Shown piece after piece: positions 24,528 to 34,127 of a stretch of DNA of 64,000 nt. The stretch is taken from positions 1 to 64,000 of the forward strand of contig JAEZJK010000050.1 of assembly GCA_023415835.1 (NCBI GenBank). The letters run 5' to 3'. The notes beneath the pieces were generated by a model. That model worked only from the letters and a program-made list of their open reading frames with translations, was not told the DNA's origin and searched no databases. The translations under genes were made by a program, and so were the position numbers. Source of the DNA: Bacillota bacterium. GTDB lineage: Bacteria; Bacillota; UBA4882; UBA8346. Position 1 is the stretch's first letter, and the number at the start of each line of letters is the position of its first letter.

Positions 24528-26408
24528 ATGAGGTTAATCAGTAAAATCAATCTCTATTTCGGAATAATCCTAATTATCCTGATGTTCTCGGTATTCATCT
24601 TTACAAGTCATTTTTTTCAAAAAGAACTCGAACGCCAGGTGGAAAAATCTCTCCAGGTAACTTACCAAAGCTTTGTAATTACTATCGATAACATTATTAA
24701 AGAACAAATTACCCGCTCCAATGTTCAAACCAAACGGGATATCATCGGTTTATCTACCCGCGACCGCTTAAAAACGGTCCTTCATTATTACTTGAAACTA
24801 ACTGCCGGCGACTATAATCTTAGCTTAATTGAAATTATCGATCCGAAAGGGGTTTTATTAGCAGATAATCACCGCTCCTACGAAGGCACCTCAACCAAAG
24901 TACCGTTTAAACGGCCTGATTCGTTACAAAGTGAATCGTATTTGTCGCAACGGGACAAAAAAACCTATTTGATTACTACTACCCCAATAATTTACGCCAA
25001 TCAAATGGTCGGGTATTTAAACTTAGGGACTTTGGTTGACTCCACCTTGATCTCCTATTTCTCATCCGTCCTGAACAGCGATTTGTTGTTCTTTACTGAG
25101 CAACAAATACTCTTAGGCAAGATTAAGCCGGCTTCATTGTCCGAACAAATTAATTCTTTCCTAATCCGTAACCCCGATAAAACCCTTTTCCTCCCAGGCA
25201 GTAAACTCGGTGTTCAAAACCACGATTATATTTTTTCCTCGTTTCCTACCGACTCCAGTTTCAAAGTCATAATCGGCATTGCCCGCAACCGGGCGGAAAT
25301 TCTGGAAACTTTATTCCGCCAAAAACTCTTCCTTTTTGCCTTAACCGGCTTTAGCCTGATTTTCGGTTTTATCGGCGCCAACCTTTTGGCTAGGAACATT
25401 AAAAAGTCGATCTTTGGGATGGAGCCAAACCAAATCGCTTCCCTACTTGACCAGAGCACTACTATTTTATAGTCCACTTTTGAAGGAATTATCGCTCTCG
25501 ATCAAGAAGGATCAATTACATTAATTAACAAACAAGCGCAACATATACTCCCTACGGATTTAGAGATGGCTGGGCAACCGGCGGAGAAATTTTTTAAAGG
25601 CCTTAATACCAAAAAAGTCCTGGAAACCGGTGAAGCCATCTTTAATCAACAACAAGTAATCGGGGAAAGTGTAATTGTTTATAACTGTGTGCCGATTAAA
25701 GCTAAAACCGGCATTTTGGGCGCAGTAATTACACTCCGCGACCTAACCGAGTTCCAAAAAGTGGCCGAAGAATTGGTGGAGGTAAAAAACTACACCCAAG
25801 CCCTCCGTTCCCAAGCCCACGAATTTTTAAACAAACTCCAATCAGTTTCAGGCCTAATTCAACTGGGTAAGTATGAAACCGCCCTAACGCTTTTACATGA
25901 GACCACTGAATCCCAACAAGATCTAATCTCATTTTTGGCTAATGCCTTTTCCACCTCGGCGGTTTCCGGAATTTTGTTAGGCAAGTATAATCGCGCCCGG
26001 GAACTAAACATTAAATTTAATATCGACCGTTCAAGCCATATCCCGCACGGAGTTAATATTCCCGACAATGAGCTGGTCTGTATTGTAGGAAATTTAGTCG
26101 AAAATGCATTTGAAGCGCTCCGGGAAAGCGCTCAAACCCAAAAGGAAGTCCGGGTTAGGATTATTCCCCGTAAATGTTATTTAAAATTTATTGTCATGGA
26201 TAACGGTCCCGGAATACCTCCCAACATCCACAGGCAGGTTTTTAAACGCGGTTTTACCACAAAAAAAGGGAACAACAAGGGAATCGGGCTCAGTTTAGTA
26301 AAACAATGTGTCGATAATTTAAGAGGGGCCATTCGCTTTCGAAGCTATCGCCGGACCGTTTTTTTAGTAAAAATTCCTTTGAAGATTGAGGGTGGGTCTT
26401 TTGAGTAA
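24528..26408 (+). pseudogene. CitA/DcuS-type sensor histidine kinase interrupted by an in-frame TAG
   Basis: Codons before and after the TAG at 25470-25472 are in one frame (627 codons in all). The first part has a membrane helix (residues about 8-27), an extracytoplasmic sensor region of about 230 residues and a second helix (about 262-284). After the TAG the frame continues through FEGIIALDQEGSITLIN, a PAS domain, the Spo0B-like dimerisation motif RSQAHEFLNKLQSVSGLIQLG with the phospho-accepting His, and an HATPase domain with NLVENAFEA, DNGPGIP and GIGLSLVK. Relatives read an ordinary codon at this position, so one substitution (for example GAG or CAG to TAG) explains it. The downstream half could still be made from an internal start. 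Confidence 0.85.
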
Positions 26409-26942
26409 AATTAAAGTGTTAATTGTGGAAGACGATCCGATGGTTGTGGATATCAGTAAAGAATTTATTAAAGAAGCTTCGGGCTTCCAAGTAGTGGGAG
26501 TAGCAAAAAATGGCGCTGAGGCAGTCGAACTTACCCGGGAGTTAAACCCGGAGATTATCTTGCTTGACAACTGTTTACCTGATTTTAACGGAGTTAAAGT
26601 TATTGAAAAAATCCGTAGCTTCAATAAAAAAGTAGATTTTATAATGATTACTGCAGTTAAAGAAGTTCCTGTGGTGCAAGAATGTTTTCACCTAGGAATT
26701 CGGGACTACCTGATTAAACCTTTTTTAAAACAACGCCTACTCCAAGCTTTACACAACTATAAATGTTTTTTAGCTACTATTAGCCAGGCCGAAGTCTCCC
26801 AGGCGGATTTGGATCGGTTGGCCGTCTCTGCTCAAAATATTGATGATACTTGTCAAAAAGGCTTTAGCCAATTAACCGAGAACAAAATTATCGAGATCTT
26901 AAAAGAAAGAAAAAACGGCGTCACATCCGATGAAGATATAAG
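26401..26942 (+). pseudogene. CitB/DctR-type response regulator lacking its DNA-binding end
   Basis: The receiver domain is complete: EDD near residue 10, phospho-accepting Asp in IILLDNCLPD near 56, Thr in ITAV near 84 and Lys in LIKPF near 105. The linker continues to GVTSDEDI, which in relatives leads into the C-terminal helix-turn-helix. At about 26940 the sequence changes to DctP, and the frame stops at 26970. The TTG start overlaps the kinase end by eight bases. Without the recognition helix it cannot bind DNA in the usual way. Confidence 0.8.
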
Positions 26943-27734
26943 ATCCAATGTTATTTCAGCAGCCAATTAGGTACTGAGAATGATGTGGTAGAACAGACCA
27001 AACTTGGTGTTATCGAATTCACCCGTGTTTCCATCGCTCCGGTTGTTACCGTCTACCCGGAAATCGGTGTTTTCACAATGCCGTTTATCTTCACCTCTCA
27101 AGAGCACCAATGGAAAGTCTTAAACGGACCAATCGGCCAACATTTCCTGGATTCCTGTCAAAAAGCCAACCTAATCGGAATGGGTTACTTTGAAGCCGGT
27201 TCCCGTAATTTTTACGCCAACAAACCCCTCAATAACCTTGCCAGCCTTAAAGGTCTAAAAATCAGAGTACAACCTAGCCCGGTCCCGGTAGCCATGGTTA
27301 AATTGCTCGGCGCCATCCCGACCCCAATCGCTTATGGCGAGGTTTACAGCGCGCTTCAGACCGGAGTGGTTGACGGCGCTGAAAACAACTATCCGAGTTG
27401 GGTTTCTGCCAACCATTATGAAGTCGCCAAATACTTGATTCAAGACGGACATCTGCGCCAACCCGAAATCTTGGTAGCCAGTAAGAAATTCTGGGATTCA
27501 CTGAGCAAAGCCGATCAAGCCGATATGAAACGGGCAATGAAAGATGCCACGGAATATCAAATTATAGAGTGGAATAACAAAGAATTTAAAGATTTAGAAC
27601 AAGCCAAGGCTAAAGGCTGCATAGTTAAAGCCGCTAATATTGCCGAATTCCAGGCAGCGATGGCTCCGATCTATGATATGCCGGAGCACCAAATCTACAA
27701 AGAATGGATTAAGAAGATTAAAGAAACCAAATAA
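26943..27734 (+). pseudogene. dctP: dctP 3' part (TRAP transporter solute-binding protein) missing its N-terminus
   Basis: From 26943 the frame reads YFSSQLGTENDVVEQTKLGV, then PLNNLASLKGLKIRVQ and VVDGAENNYPSW, the DctP-type periplasmic binding protein of TRAP importers. About the first 70 residues, including the signal peptide and first substrate loop, are missing. A GTG at 26985 could start a 249-residue cytoplasmic fragment, but there is no ribosome site. The dctQ and dctM permease genes that normally follow are absent; a terminator comes directly after. DctP proteins bind carboxylates, often uronates near pectin genes. Confidence 0.85.
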
Positions 27735-27752
27735 GTCATTTCCCAAAAACTC

Positions 27753-27784
27753 AAGAGGCAGCCAAATAGGCTGCCTCTTATTTT
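27753..27784 (+). terminator. Terminator after the dctP remnant
   Basis: AAGAGGCAGCC (27753-27763) and GGCTGCCTCTT (27769-27779) form a perfect 11-bp stem with loop AAATA, followed by ATTTTC on the + strand. Confidence 0.85.
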
Positions 27785-27825
27785 CATGTAAAGAAATAAT
27801 TTTACATAATGAATAGGGTATATCG

Positions 27826-28581
27826 TTATTGTTTGCGTTCTTTTAGCATCTCATAAAAAAACAAATTGTTGACCTTAATATAAGTCCCTTTAATCCCTAA
27901 CGAACGGGACTCAACCACCCCGGCGCTCTCCAATTTGCGCATAGCATTGACAATAACCGAACGGGAGATTCCGATCCGATCGGCAATTTTACTAGCAACC
28001 AAAAAACCTTCGGATCCGTTTAAATCCTTTAAAACATTGGTAACCGCTTTTAGCTCGGAAAAAGATAACAAGTCGAGGACCATCCGGGCGGTAGCTTCTT
28101 GGCTCTTTTCAGAACTGTTGATGATGGCATTATTCTCATAGAAATAGATACTTGTCACCAGTGATGCAATTTCAGCCAAGATTAGCTGCTCTTCGGTAAA
28201 TTGTTGATCCGGTTTGGTTAACAATAGATGCGCGGAAGTAGTACGGTTATTACGCACCGGGACAATTGTCATATATAAATTAGGCCGCATACAGGAATCT
28301 TCATTAAATAAACAACTCTCTACCGGAATGTTGGCCGTAGTTTGAAAAATAAACCCGATCCGCTGTTTGAATTCAGGTTTTAAACTCAAATTTGTTTCCG
28401 GGGTTATTTTAGTACAGTCATTGCCATTTGGCAAAGCCGAAGTTATAATCTCACCTTGCGAATTGATGAGATAACCGTTACATTTAATTAAATTTGAGAT
28501 TAAGGTGATTACCTCATTAATCCCAACCTTTTCTTGCTTTAAAACACTCTCTAATTCATAAATCTTAGTGATAAGTGGCAT
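27826..28581 (-). CDS. codY: GTP-sensing global regulator CodY
   Basis: The 251-residue protein has the N-terminal GAF domain that binds branched-chain amino acids (SNLIKCNGYLINSQGEI near residue 27) and the C-terminal winged helix with ASKIADRIGISRSVIVNAMRK near 195-215, the most conserved CodY segment. CodY represses amino-acid and competence genes in rich conditions. It is last in the topA-trmFO-xerC-codY order seen across Firmicutes, 58 bases after xerC; hslVU, which often lies between, is absent. The ATG start follows AAGGAGAG. Confidence 0.96.
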   Translation of the reverse strand: MPLITKIYELESVLKQEKVGINEVITLISNLIKCNGYLINSQGEIITSALPNGNDCTKITPETNLSLKPEFKQRIGFIFQTTANIPVESCLFNEDSCMRPNLYMTIVPVRNNRTTSAHLLLTKPDQQFTEEQLILAEIASLVTSIYFYENNAIINSSEKSQEATARMVLDLLSFSELKAVTNVLKDLNGSEGFLVASKIADRIGISRSVIVNAMRKLESAGVVESRSLGIKGTYIKVNNLFFYEMLKERKQ

Positions 28582-28639
28582 TAGGTTTCTCTCCTTACTA
28601 TATTTATTGCCGGTTAGTTAATACATACTGGTAATTGCC

Positions 28640-29542
28640 TTAAGCACGAGGATGGCTATTTAAATATACGGAACGAATCCGTTCCTTAGTCACATGGGTA
28701 TAAATTTGGGTAGTAGATATATCAACATGTCCCAATAGTTCTTGAACCACCCTTAAATCAGCTCCGTTTTCCAAAAGATGAGTAGCAAAGGTATGGCGCA
28801 AAGAATGAGGACTAATTTTGCGATCTAATGAAAGTTTTTTTAAATACTTATGCACAAGTCTTTGAATGCTCCGCCCGCTAAGCCTGGTTCCTTGATAGTT
28901 TAGAAAAACGTTATTCTGAAATGCTATGTTGGGTGACTTGGTTAATAACTCAGGCCTAACTTCTGTTAAATAACGGAGTAATATTCGGCGTGCTACTCCG
29001 CCTATTGGCACCATCCTTTCCTTGGAACCTTTTCCGAAGACCCTAAGGTAACCTCGGGATAAATCCAGGTCTTCCATTTTTAAATTAACAACTTCTTGTA
29101 AACGTAACCCGCCGGAATAGAAAATCTCTAGAATCGCTTGATCCCTGATGCCTAACCCGCTTGACTGATCGGGCATTTTTAGGAAAGCATTTATTTCTTC
29201 GGGATATAAAAACGCAGGTAAACGTTTTTCGCGACGCGGAGAAGCAAGCCCTAATACCGGATTTTCCGCTAAATAACCTTGTTTACTTAAGAATTTAAAA
29301 AAAGTCCGTAAACAAGCGATTTTCCTGGTTATCGAAGATTTGGCCAAACCGGCTTGTTTTAAGTTAGACAGATATTTTCGGAGTAACAAATGATCTACGG
29401 TTTCCAAGTTGCTAATTTTCTCCTCCTCCAAAAATTGGAGGAATTGCCGTAGGTCAAGGCCGTAACTCTCAAGAGTATGGGCTGAATAATGGTTCCCAAC
29501 TTTTAAATAGGTTAAGAACTCATCCGCCAAGTTCTCCAGCAT
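28640..29542 (-). CDS. xerC: Tyrosine recombinase XerC/XerD (CodV-like)
   Basis: The 300-residue protein has the SAM-like core-binding domain (residues 1-90) and catalytic domain with the Arg in GGLRLQEVVNLK near 146, Lys in GKGSKERMVPI near 171, HSLRHTFATHLL near 246 and GHVDISTTQIYTH near 269, which ends with the nucleophile Tyr. It should resolve chromosome dimers at dif. Chromosomal context (between trmFO and codY) marks it as the housekeeping XerC/CodV rather than a phage integrase; no dif site was recognised in the window. Confidence 0.93.
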   Translation of the reverse strand: MLENLADEFLTYLKVGNHYSAHTLESYGLDLRQFLQFLEEEKISNLETVDHLLLRKYLSNLKQAGLAKSSITRKIACLRTFFKFLSKQGYLAENPVLGLASPRREKRLPAFLYPEEINAFLKMPDQSSGLGIRDQAILEIFYSGGLRLQEVVNLKMEDLDLSRGYLRVFGKGSKERMVPIGGVARRILLRYLTEVRPELLTKSPNIAFQNNVFLNYQGTRLSGRSIQRLVHKYLKKLSLDRKISPHSLRHTFATHLLENGADLRVVQELLGHVDISTTQIYTHVTKERIRSVYLNSHPRA

Positions 29543-29622
29543 CCTTCTCCCTTCCTTACTATGGTATCATAAATTCTGGATAATGACAATAAAAAGCATT
29601 CTGCTAAAAACCTTGGGAAAAG

Positions 29623-30927
29623 CTAAAAATACAAGTCGCTTAATTCTTTTAAACTCTGTAATGACCGTTCGGCCATTTTTTGATGACGGGCTTGTTTCCC
29701 TTTAAGTTTTTCCATTAATTCCGGGAATAAACCGAAATTGACATTCATTGGTTGAAAAAATTTTAGATCGGCGTGGGTAATATAGTATGTTAATGCGCCT
29801 AATGCAGTTTCCGCCGGGAATATAATCGGTCCTTGCCCGGTAACCAAACGGGCGCAGTTTATACCGGCGATCAAACCGGTCCCGGCGGATTCAACATATC
29901 CCTCAACCCCGGTTATTTGTCCCGCTAAAAAAAGATCGGCCCTTATTTTAGTCTGTAAGGTTTCTTTTAAAATAACCGGCGCGTTAATATAAGTATTTCG
30001 GTGCATAACTCCCAAACGGACAAATTCCGCATTTTCAAGCCCAGGTATCATTCGAAAAACGCGCTTCTGTTCCCCCCATTTTAAGTGAGTTTGAAAACCT
30101 ACCAAATTATAGAGCCGGCCTTCCTGATCTTCCGGCCGCAGTTGCACCAGGGCATAAGGACGTTTTCCAGTCCTGGGGTCGGTGATCCCGACCGGCTTCA
30201 TCGGACCGTAACGGAGGGTATCGATTCCCCTTTTGGCTAAAACCTCAACTGGCATACAACCTTCAAAAAAAATGCTCCGCTCATCGGGAAGATGGCTTTC
30301 GGCCACTTCAGCATCGGCTAATTCTTGCCAAAAAAGTCCGTATTCTTCTTTATTAAATGAGCAATTAAGATATTCTCCGTCCCCTTTACCATAGCGGGAA
30401 GCACGAAAAACCTTTTCGTAATCCAACGAGTCGCTGGTAACAATCGGGGCGGCCGCATCATAAAAGTAATAATATTTTTCTCCCATAAACTGCTGGAGCG
30501 CCATTCCGAAAGAATCCGAAGTTAAGGGGCCGGTGGCCACTATTGTTGGCCCTTCCGGGAGTGAACTGCATTCTTCACGGATCAGTTCTACCAAAGGATG
30601 GTTGGCTAAAGTATCCGTTAATGACTTGGAAAACTTATTCCGATCTACGGCCAAAGCCCCACCAGCCGGAACTCTGGTTGAATCTGCGGTTTTGATTATT
30701 AAAGAACCCAACCGCCTCATCTCTTCTTTTAAAAGGCCAACGGCATTTTCCAAAGCAGCGGCACGTAAGGAATTACTGCAAACCAGCTCCCCAAAATCCC
30801 CGGTATAGTGTGCCGGTGTCATTTTATTAGGACGCATTTCATATAAACGAACCGAAATACCGCGTTGCACCATTTGCCAGGCAGCTTCAGCCCCGGCTAA
30901 ACCAGCGCCGATTACAGTTACTTTCAC
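29623..30927 (-). CDS. trmFO: Methylenetetrahydrofolate-tRNA-(uracil-5-)-methyltransferase TrmFO
   Basis: The 434-residue flavoprotein makes 5-methyluridine at position 54 of tRNA. The FAD site GAGLAGAEAAWQ is at residues 7-18, followed by LYEMRP and FGELVCSNSLRAAALENAVG, which holds the catalytic cysteine. CMPVEVLAKRGIDTLRYGPMKPVG near 225 is also diagnostic. The GTG start overlaps the topA stop by four bases, so the two are translationally coupled. Confidence 0.97.
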   Translation of the reverse strand: MKVTVIGAGLAGAEAAWQMVQRGISVRLYEMRPNKMTPAHYTGDFGELVCSNSLRAAALENAVGLLKEEMRRLGSLIIKTADSTRVPAGGALAVDRNKFSKSLTDTLANHPLVELIREECSSLPEGPTIVATGPLTSDSFGMALQQFMGEKYYYFYDAAAPIVTSDSLDYEKVFRASRYGKGDGEYLNCSFNKEEYGLFWQELADAEVAESHLPDERSIFFEGCMPVEVLAKRGIDTLRYGPMKPVGITDPRTGKRPYALVQLRPEDQEGRLYNLVGFQTHLKWGEQKRVFRMIPGLENAEFVRLGVMHRNTYINAPVILKETLQTKIRADLFLAGQITGVEGYVESAGTGLIAGINCARLVTGQGPIIFPAETALGALTYYITHADLKFFQPMNVNFGLFPELMEKLKGKQARHQKMAERSLQSLKELSDLYF

Positions 30928-33035
30928 AAACTTTCTCCCAATTTATCAAGTTTTTCGGTATAGCCGCAACCGGTTTTTAGGCAAACTGATGTTTTATCAA
31001 GTTTTCCGCCCTTTACCGCCATCATTGAACCGCATTGAGGGCAAGCAGTTTGATAAGGCCGTTCCCAACTAAGAAAATCACATTCCGGATAGCGGTTACA
31101 CCCAAAAAACACTCGCCCTTTTTTTGATTTACGCTCAATTATTTCTCCATTACCGCATTTAGGGCATTTAACATTCCAAACTTTACGAATAGCTTTGGTA
31201 TTCTTGCATTCCGGGTAACCGGGGCACGCTAAAAACCGTCCGAATCTACCGTATTTATAAACCATCATCCGTCCACATTTATCGCAGCGGACATCGCTCT
31301 CTTCCAAAGGTACTTCTACTTTTTCCAAGCTTTCCTTAGCTTCTTGAATTTCTTGGTTGAAAGTTTGATAAAACTGTTCTAAAACCTTGACCCAATTCAC
31401 TTCTCCGTCTTCAACCTTATCCAACAATTCTTCCAATTCGGCGGTAAAATCATAATCAACAATCTTTGAAAATTTATCTTTCAAAAGTTCAACCACAATT
31501 TGGCCGAGATCGGTTGGCTTAAGTTTCTTCTCTTCGATCAATACATAATTTCGTTTTGTTACAATAGTATCAATGATCGGAGCATAGGTACTGGGCCGGC
31601 CAATCCCTTTTTCTTCAAGAACCTTGATTAAGGCTGCTTCAGTATAACGTGGCGGCGGTTGAGTAAAATGTTGTTTTAAATCAAACTTAACCAGACTTAA
31701 CGAAGAACCCGGGGTTAACTCCGGCAATCTTTCCTCCTGTTCCTGGCTTTCGTCGTCCCTTCCTTCTTGATAGACTTCTAAAAAGCCGGGAAATTTTAAA
31801 GTATTGCCGTTGGCGCGTAATAAATAGACTCCGCCTTTGATATCAGCCGTTACTGTATCGAATACAGCCGGACGCATTTGACTGGCGATAAAACGAGACC
31901 AAACCAATTGATATAAACGGAATTGATCCCTGGTCAAAAAAGCTTTAACCGTATCGGGATGCCTTGAAATCGAAGTGGGACGAATGGCTTCATGGGCTTC
32001 TTGAGCGGATGAAGTTTTAGTCTTATAGATCGGAGGTGTTTCGAGAAGAAATTTTTCACCATATCGTTCCGCAATAACCTGCCGCGCTTCGGTCTGTGCT
32101 TCGGCGGCAATACGCACCGAATCGGTCCGGATGTATGTAATCAACCCTTCAACTCCGGAAGCGCCCAATTCCAAGCCTTCATACAATTGTTGGGCAATCA
32201 TCATTGTTTTACGGGCGCCAAATCCCAGTTTTCTACCGGCTTCCTGTTGCAAACTGCTAGTGTTAAACGGAGGCGCCGGAGCGCGTTGCCTTTCCTTTTT
32301 CTTGACCTCAGCCACATCATATTGTTCCGCTTTTAATTTGGCCTCGATCTCTTTGGCGTGTTCTTCCTTAACGATTTCAATTTTTTTACCGGCGATCGAA
32401 AGTAGTTTAGCTTGAAACTGTTTATGGTTTGGAGTTTTAAAGTTTCCGGTAATGCTCCAATACTCCTCAACCACAAACTCTTTGATCTCCTGTTCCCTTT
32501 CACAAATCAATCTTAAAGCTACCGATTGGACCCGGCCGGCGCTCAACCCGCGGCGAACTTTTTTCCATAATAACGGGCTTAATTCATAACCAACGATCCG
32601 ATCCAAGATGCGCCGGGCCTGTTGAGCGTTTACCAGGTTCATATCGATATCCCGGGGGTGTTTTAACGAATCTTCAACTGCCCGTTTAGTTATTTCATTA
32701 AATTCGATCCGCTTTAAGTACTTCGATCCCAAATCCAAGACATTGGCTAGATGCCATGAAATAGCCTCGCCCTCGCGATCAGGGTCAGTGGCTAGATAAA
32801 CGGCGTCAGCTTTAACGGCGGATTCTTTCAAGTCATTGATTAATTTCGCTTTACCCCTGATTTTAATGTACTTAGGTTTGAAACCATCATTAATATCAAC
32901 GCCATATTGGCTTTTGGGCAAATCAACAACGTGCCCCATTGAAGCTTTAACCGTAAACTTTTTCCCTAAATATTTTTCAATGGTTTTAGCTTTTGCTGGT
33001 GATTCGACAATCACCAAAGATTTCGCCACACTCAT
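30924..33035 (-). CDS. topA: DNA topoisomerase I
   Basis: The 703-residue type IA enzyme relaxes negative supercoils. The Toprim domain opens with SLVIVESPAKAKTIEKYLG and has DPDREGEAI near 112; the catalytic Tyr is in GLITYIRTDSVR near 300. Three C-terminal zinc ribbons follow: CDKCGRMM with CPGYPEC, CPKCGNGE with CNRYPEC, and CPQCGSMM with CLKTGC. Length is normal. The ATG start follows GACGGGGG. A terminator separates it from smg upstream, so topA should have its own promoter in the short gap. Confidence 0.97.
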   Translation of the reverse strand: MSVAKSLVIVESPAKAKTIEKYLGKKFTVKASMGHVVDLPKSQYGVDINDGFKPKYIKIRGKAKLINDLKESAVKADAVYLATDPDREGEAISWHLANVLDLGSKYLKRIEFNEITKRAVEDSLKHPRDIDMNLVNAQQARRILDRIVGYELSPLLWKKVRRGLSAGRVQSVALRLICEREQEIKEFVVEEYWSITGNFKTPNHKQFQAKLLSIAGKKIEIVKEEHAKEIEAKLKAEQYDVAEVKKKERQRAPAPPFNTSSLQQEAGRKLGFGARKTMMIAQQLYEGLELGASGVEGLITYIRTDSVRIAAEAQTEARQVIAERYGEKFLLETPPIYKTKTSSAQEAHEAIRPTSISRHPDTVKAFLTRDQFRLYQLVWSRFIASQMRPAVFDTVTADIKGGVYLLRANGNTLKFPGFLEVYQEGRDDESQEQEERLPELTPGSSLSLVKFDLKQHFTQPPPRYTEAALIKVLEEKGIGRPSTYAPIIDTIVTKRNYVLIEEKKLKPTDLGQIVVELLKDKFSKIVDYDFTAELEELLDKVEDGEVNWVKVLEQFYQTFNQEIQEAKESLEKVEVPLEESDVRCDKCGRMMVYKYGRFGRFLACPGYPECKNTKAIRKVWNVKCPKCGNGEIIERKSKKGRVFFGCNRYPECDFLSWERPYQTACPQCGSMMAVKGGKLDKTSVCLKTGCGYTEKLDKLGESL

Positions 33036-33073
33036 ACCCCCGTCGCTCCATAAGATTACTCAATAATTCATAA

Positions 33074-33100
33074 AAAAAGGGTTATTAATTAACCCTTTTT
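33074..33100 (-). terminator. Terminator between smg and topA
   Basis: AAAAAGGGTTA (33074-33084) and TAACCCTTTTT (33090-33100) form an 11-bp stem with loop TTAAT. Minus-strand T-runs follow it. It ends the smg transcript 14 bases past the stop codon. Confidence 0.8.
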
Positions 33101-33113
33101 TGAAAAGTTTACT

Positions 33114-33590
33114 CTAATTTAACAAGAAACTAGGCTCGTTATCCAATGGATATTGGAGGATCATCAATAATCGTTCCTCATCGTTTATTACTTTATGCAA
33201 AATTAATTCTAACTCTTTCAGGCCAACTTCATTGGATTCAACCTGTATGGCTTCGGCGATTACCTTCTCCAGTTCATCCCCGGTTAATAATGAACAATTC
33301 ATTAAACGAAGGATTTCTCCCTGGCAAGCAAGGGATAGTTTGCTCTTCTCAAGCGGGCTAAATACCCGGTATCCGGTTTTATGGTAGCAAAAATTAACTG
33401 CGTTATCGGCTTTTGACTCAAGATGGTTAGGAATTAGGTACATTAGGCTTAACGCCGTTTCAACCTCCTGCTGGGTATAGCCTAACTGAAATAATTCAGA
33501 AACTATCGTTTGATCGGAACTAAACTCGCCACTAGATTTTGTTAAGTACTGCCTGATTACGTAATTTACTATTTCAACCACACGTTCCAT
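33114..33590 (-). CDS. smg: Smg/DUF494 family protein
   Basis: The 158-residue protein matches the Smg (DUF494) family in length and in its parts: an N-terminal helical stretch (RVVEIVNYVIRQYL), the GYTQQEVETALSLM segment near residue 33, YRVFSPLEKSKLSLACQGEILRLMN near 73 and a final LKELELILHKVINDEE. In proteobacteria smg lies between dprA and topA, exactly as here. The function is not established. ATG follows AAGGGGATG. Confidence 0.8.
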   Translation of the reverse strand: MERVVEIVNYVIRQYLTKSSGEFSSDQTIVSELFQLGYTQQEVETALSLMYLIPNHLESKADNAVNFCYHKTGYRVFSPLEKSKLSLACQGEILRLMNCSLLTGDELEKVIAEAIQVESNEVGLKELELILHKVINDEERLLMILQYPLDNEPSFLLN

Positions 33591-34127
33591 TTTTTCATCC
33601 CCTTAATCATGGCTGATATTAGTTTCTTCGGCAGGATGAAGCGCTACCTTTATAAAAAAAGCTTTCCAAAGTTTCCACCATTTCCATAAAATCGCTTACC
33701 CCAAGCGCCGCTTACAATTTCTTGTTAGTTTTATCTTATTATAATCATTTTCTATCAGGATGTAAAGATAGGAGATTTATGGACAGAAGACAGGATACGG
33801 ATGTCAGGGAATAGTAGTGCAAGTAAGGCTTTGGAGCTTGTTAAGGGCAGAAAATAGAATTAAGGATTGTCCTTTGGGTTGATCTTGAAAATAAGTATTA
33901 ATCTGCATAAATCCTATATTAAATAGTTTTCATTTTAACAAAAATAACAGGAATTGCCTGATTCTTTATCATAAACTATTCACTTTAGAACATCTGTCCC
34001 GTTACGGAGCTATAATTAAGGATTAGCCTCAAAAACCAATAGCAAAAACTTCGAAAGCATCGGCAAACATCCTACTATCTCCCGGCTTCTGACTATAATA
34101 AGCAGCTAGCCCATTAAAAATAAATAA
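33591..34127. other. Intergenic region, nothing recognised
   Basis: This 537-bp gap between dprA and smg is AT-rich. I find no open frame with a ribosome site, no tRNA, no clear terminator for dprA and no remnant of a known gene. It should hold the smg promoter. Confidence 0.5.

Noticed and set aside
28640..29542. Integrase of a mobile island
   Set aside because: Gene order trmFO-xerC-codY is the standard chromosomal arrangement.
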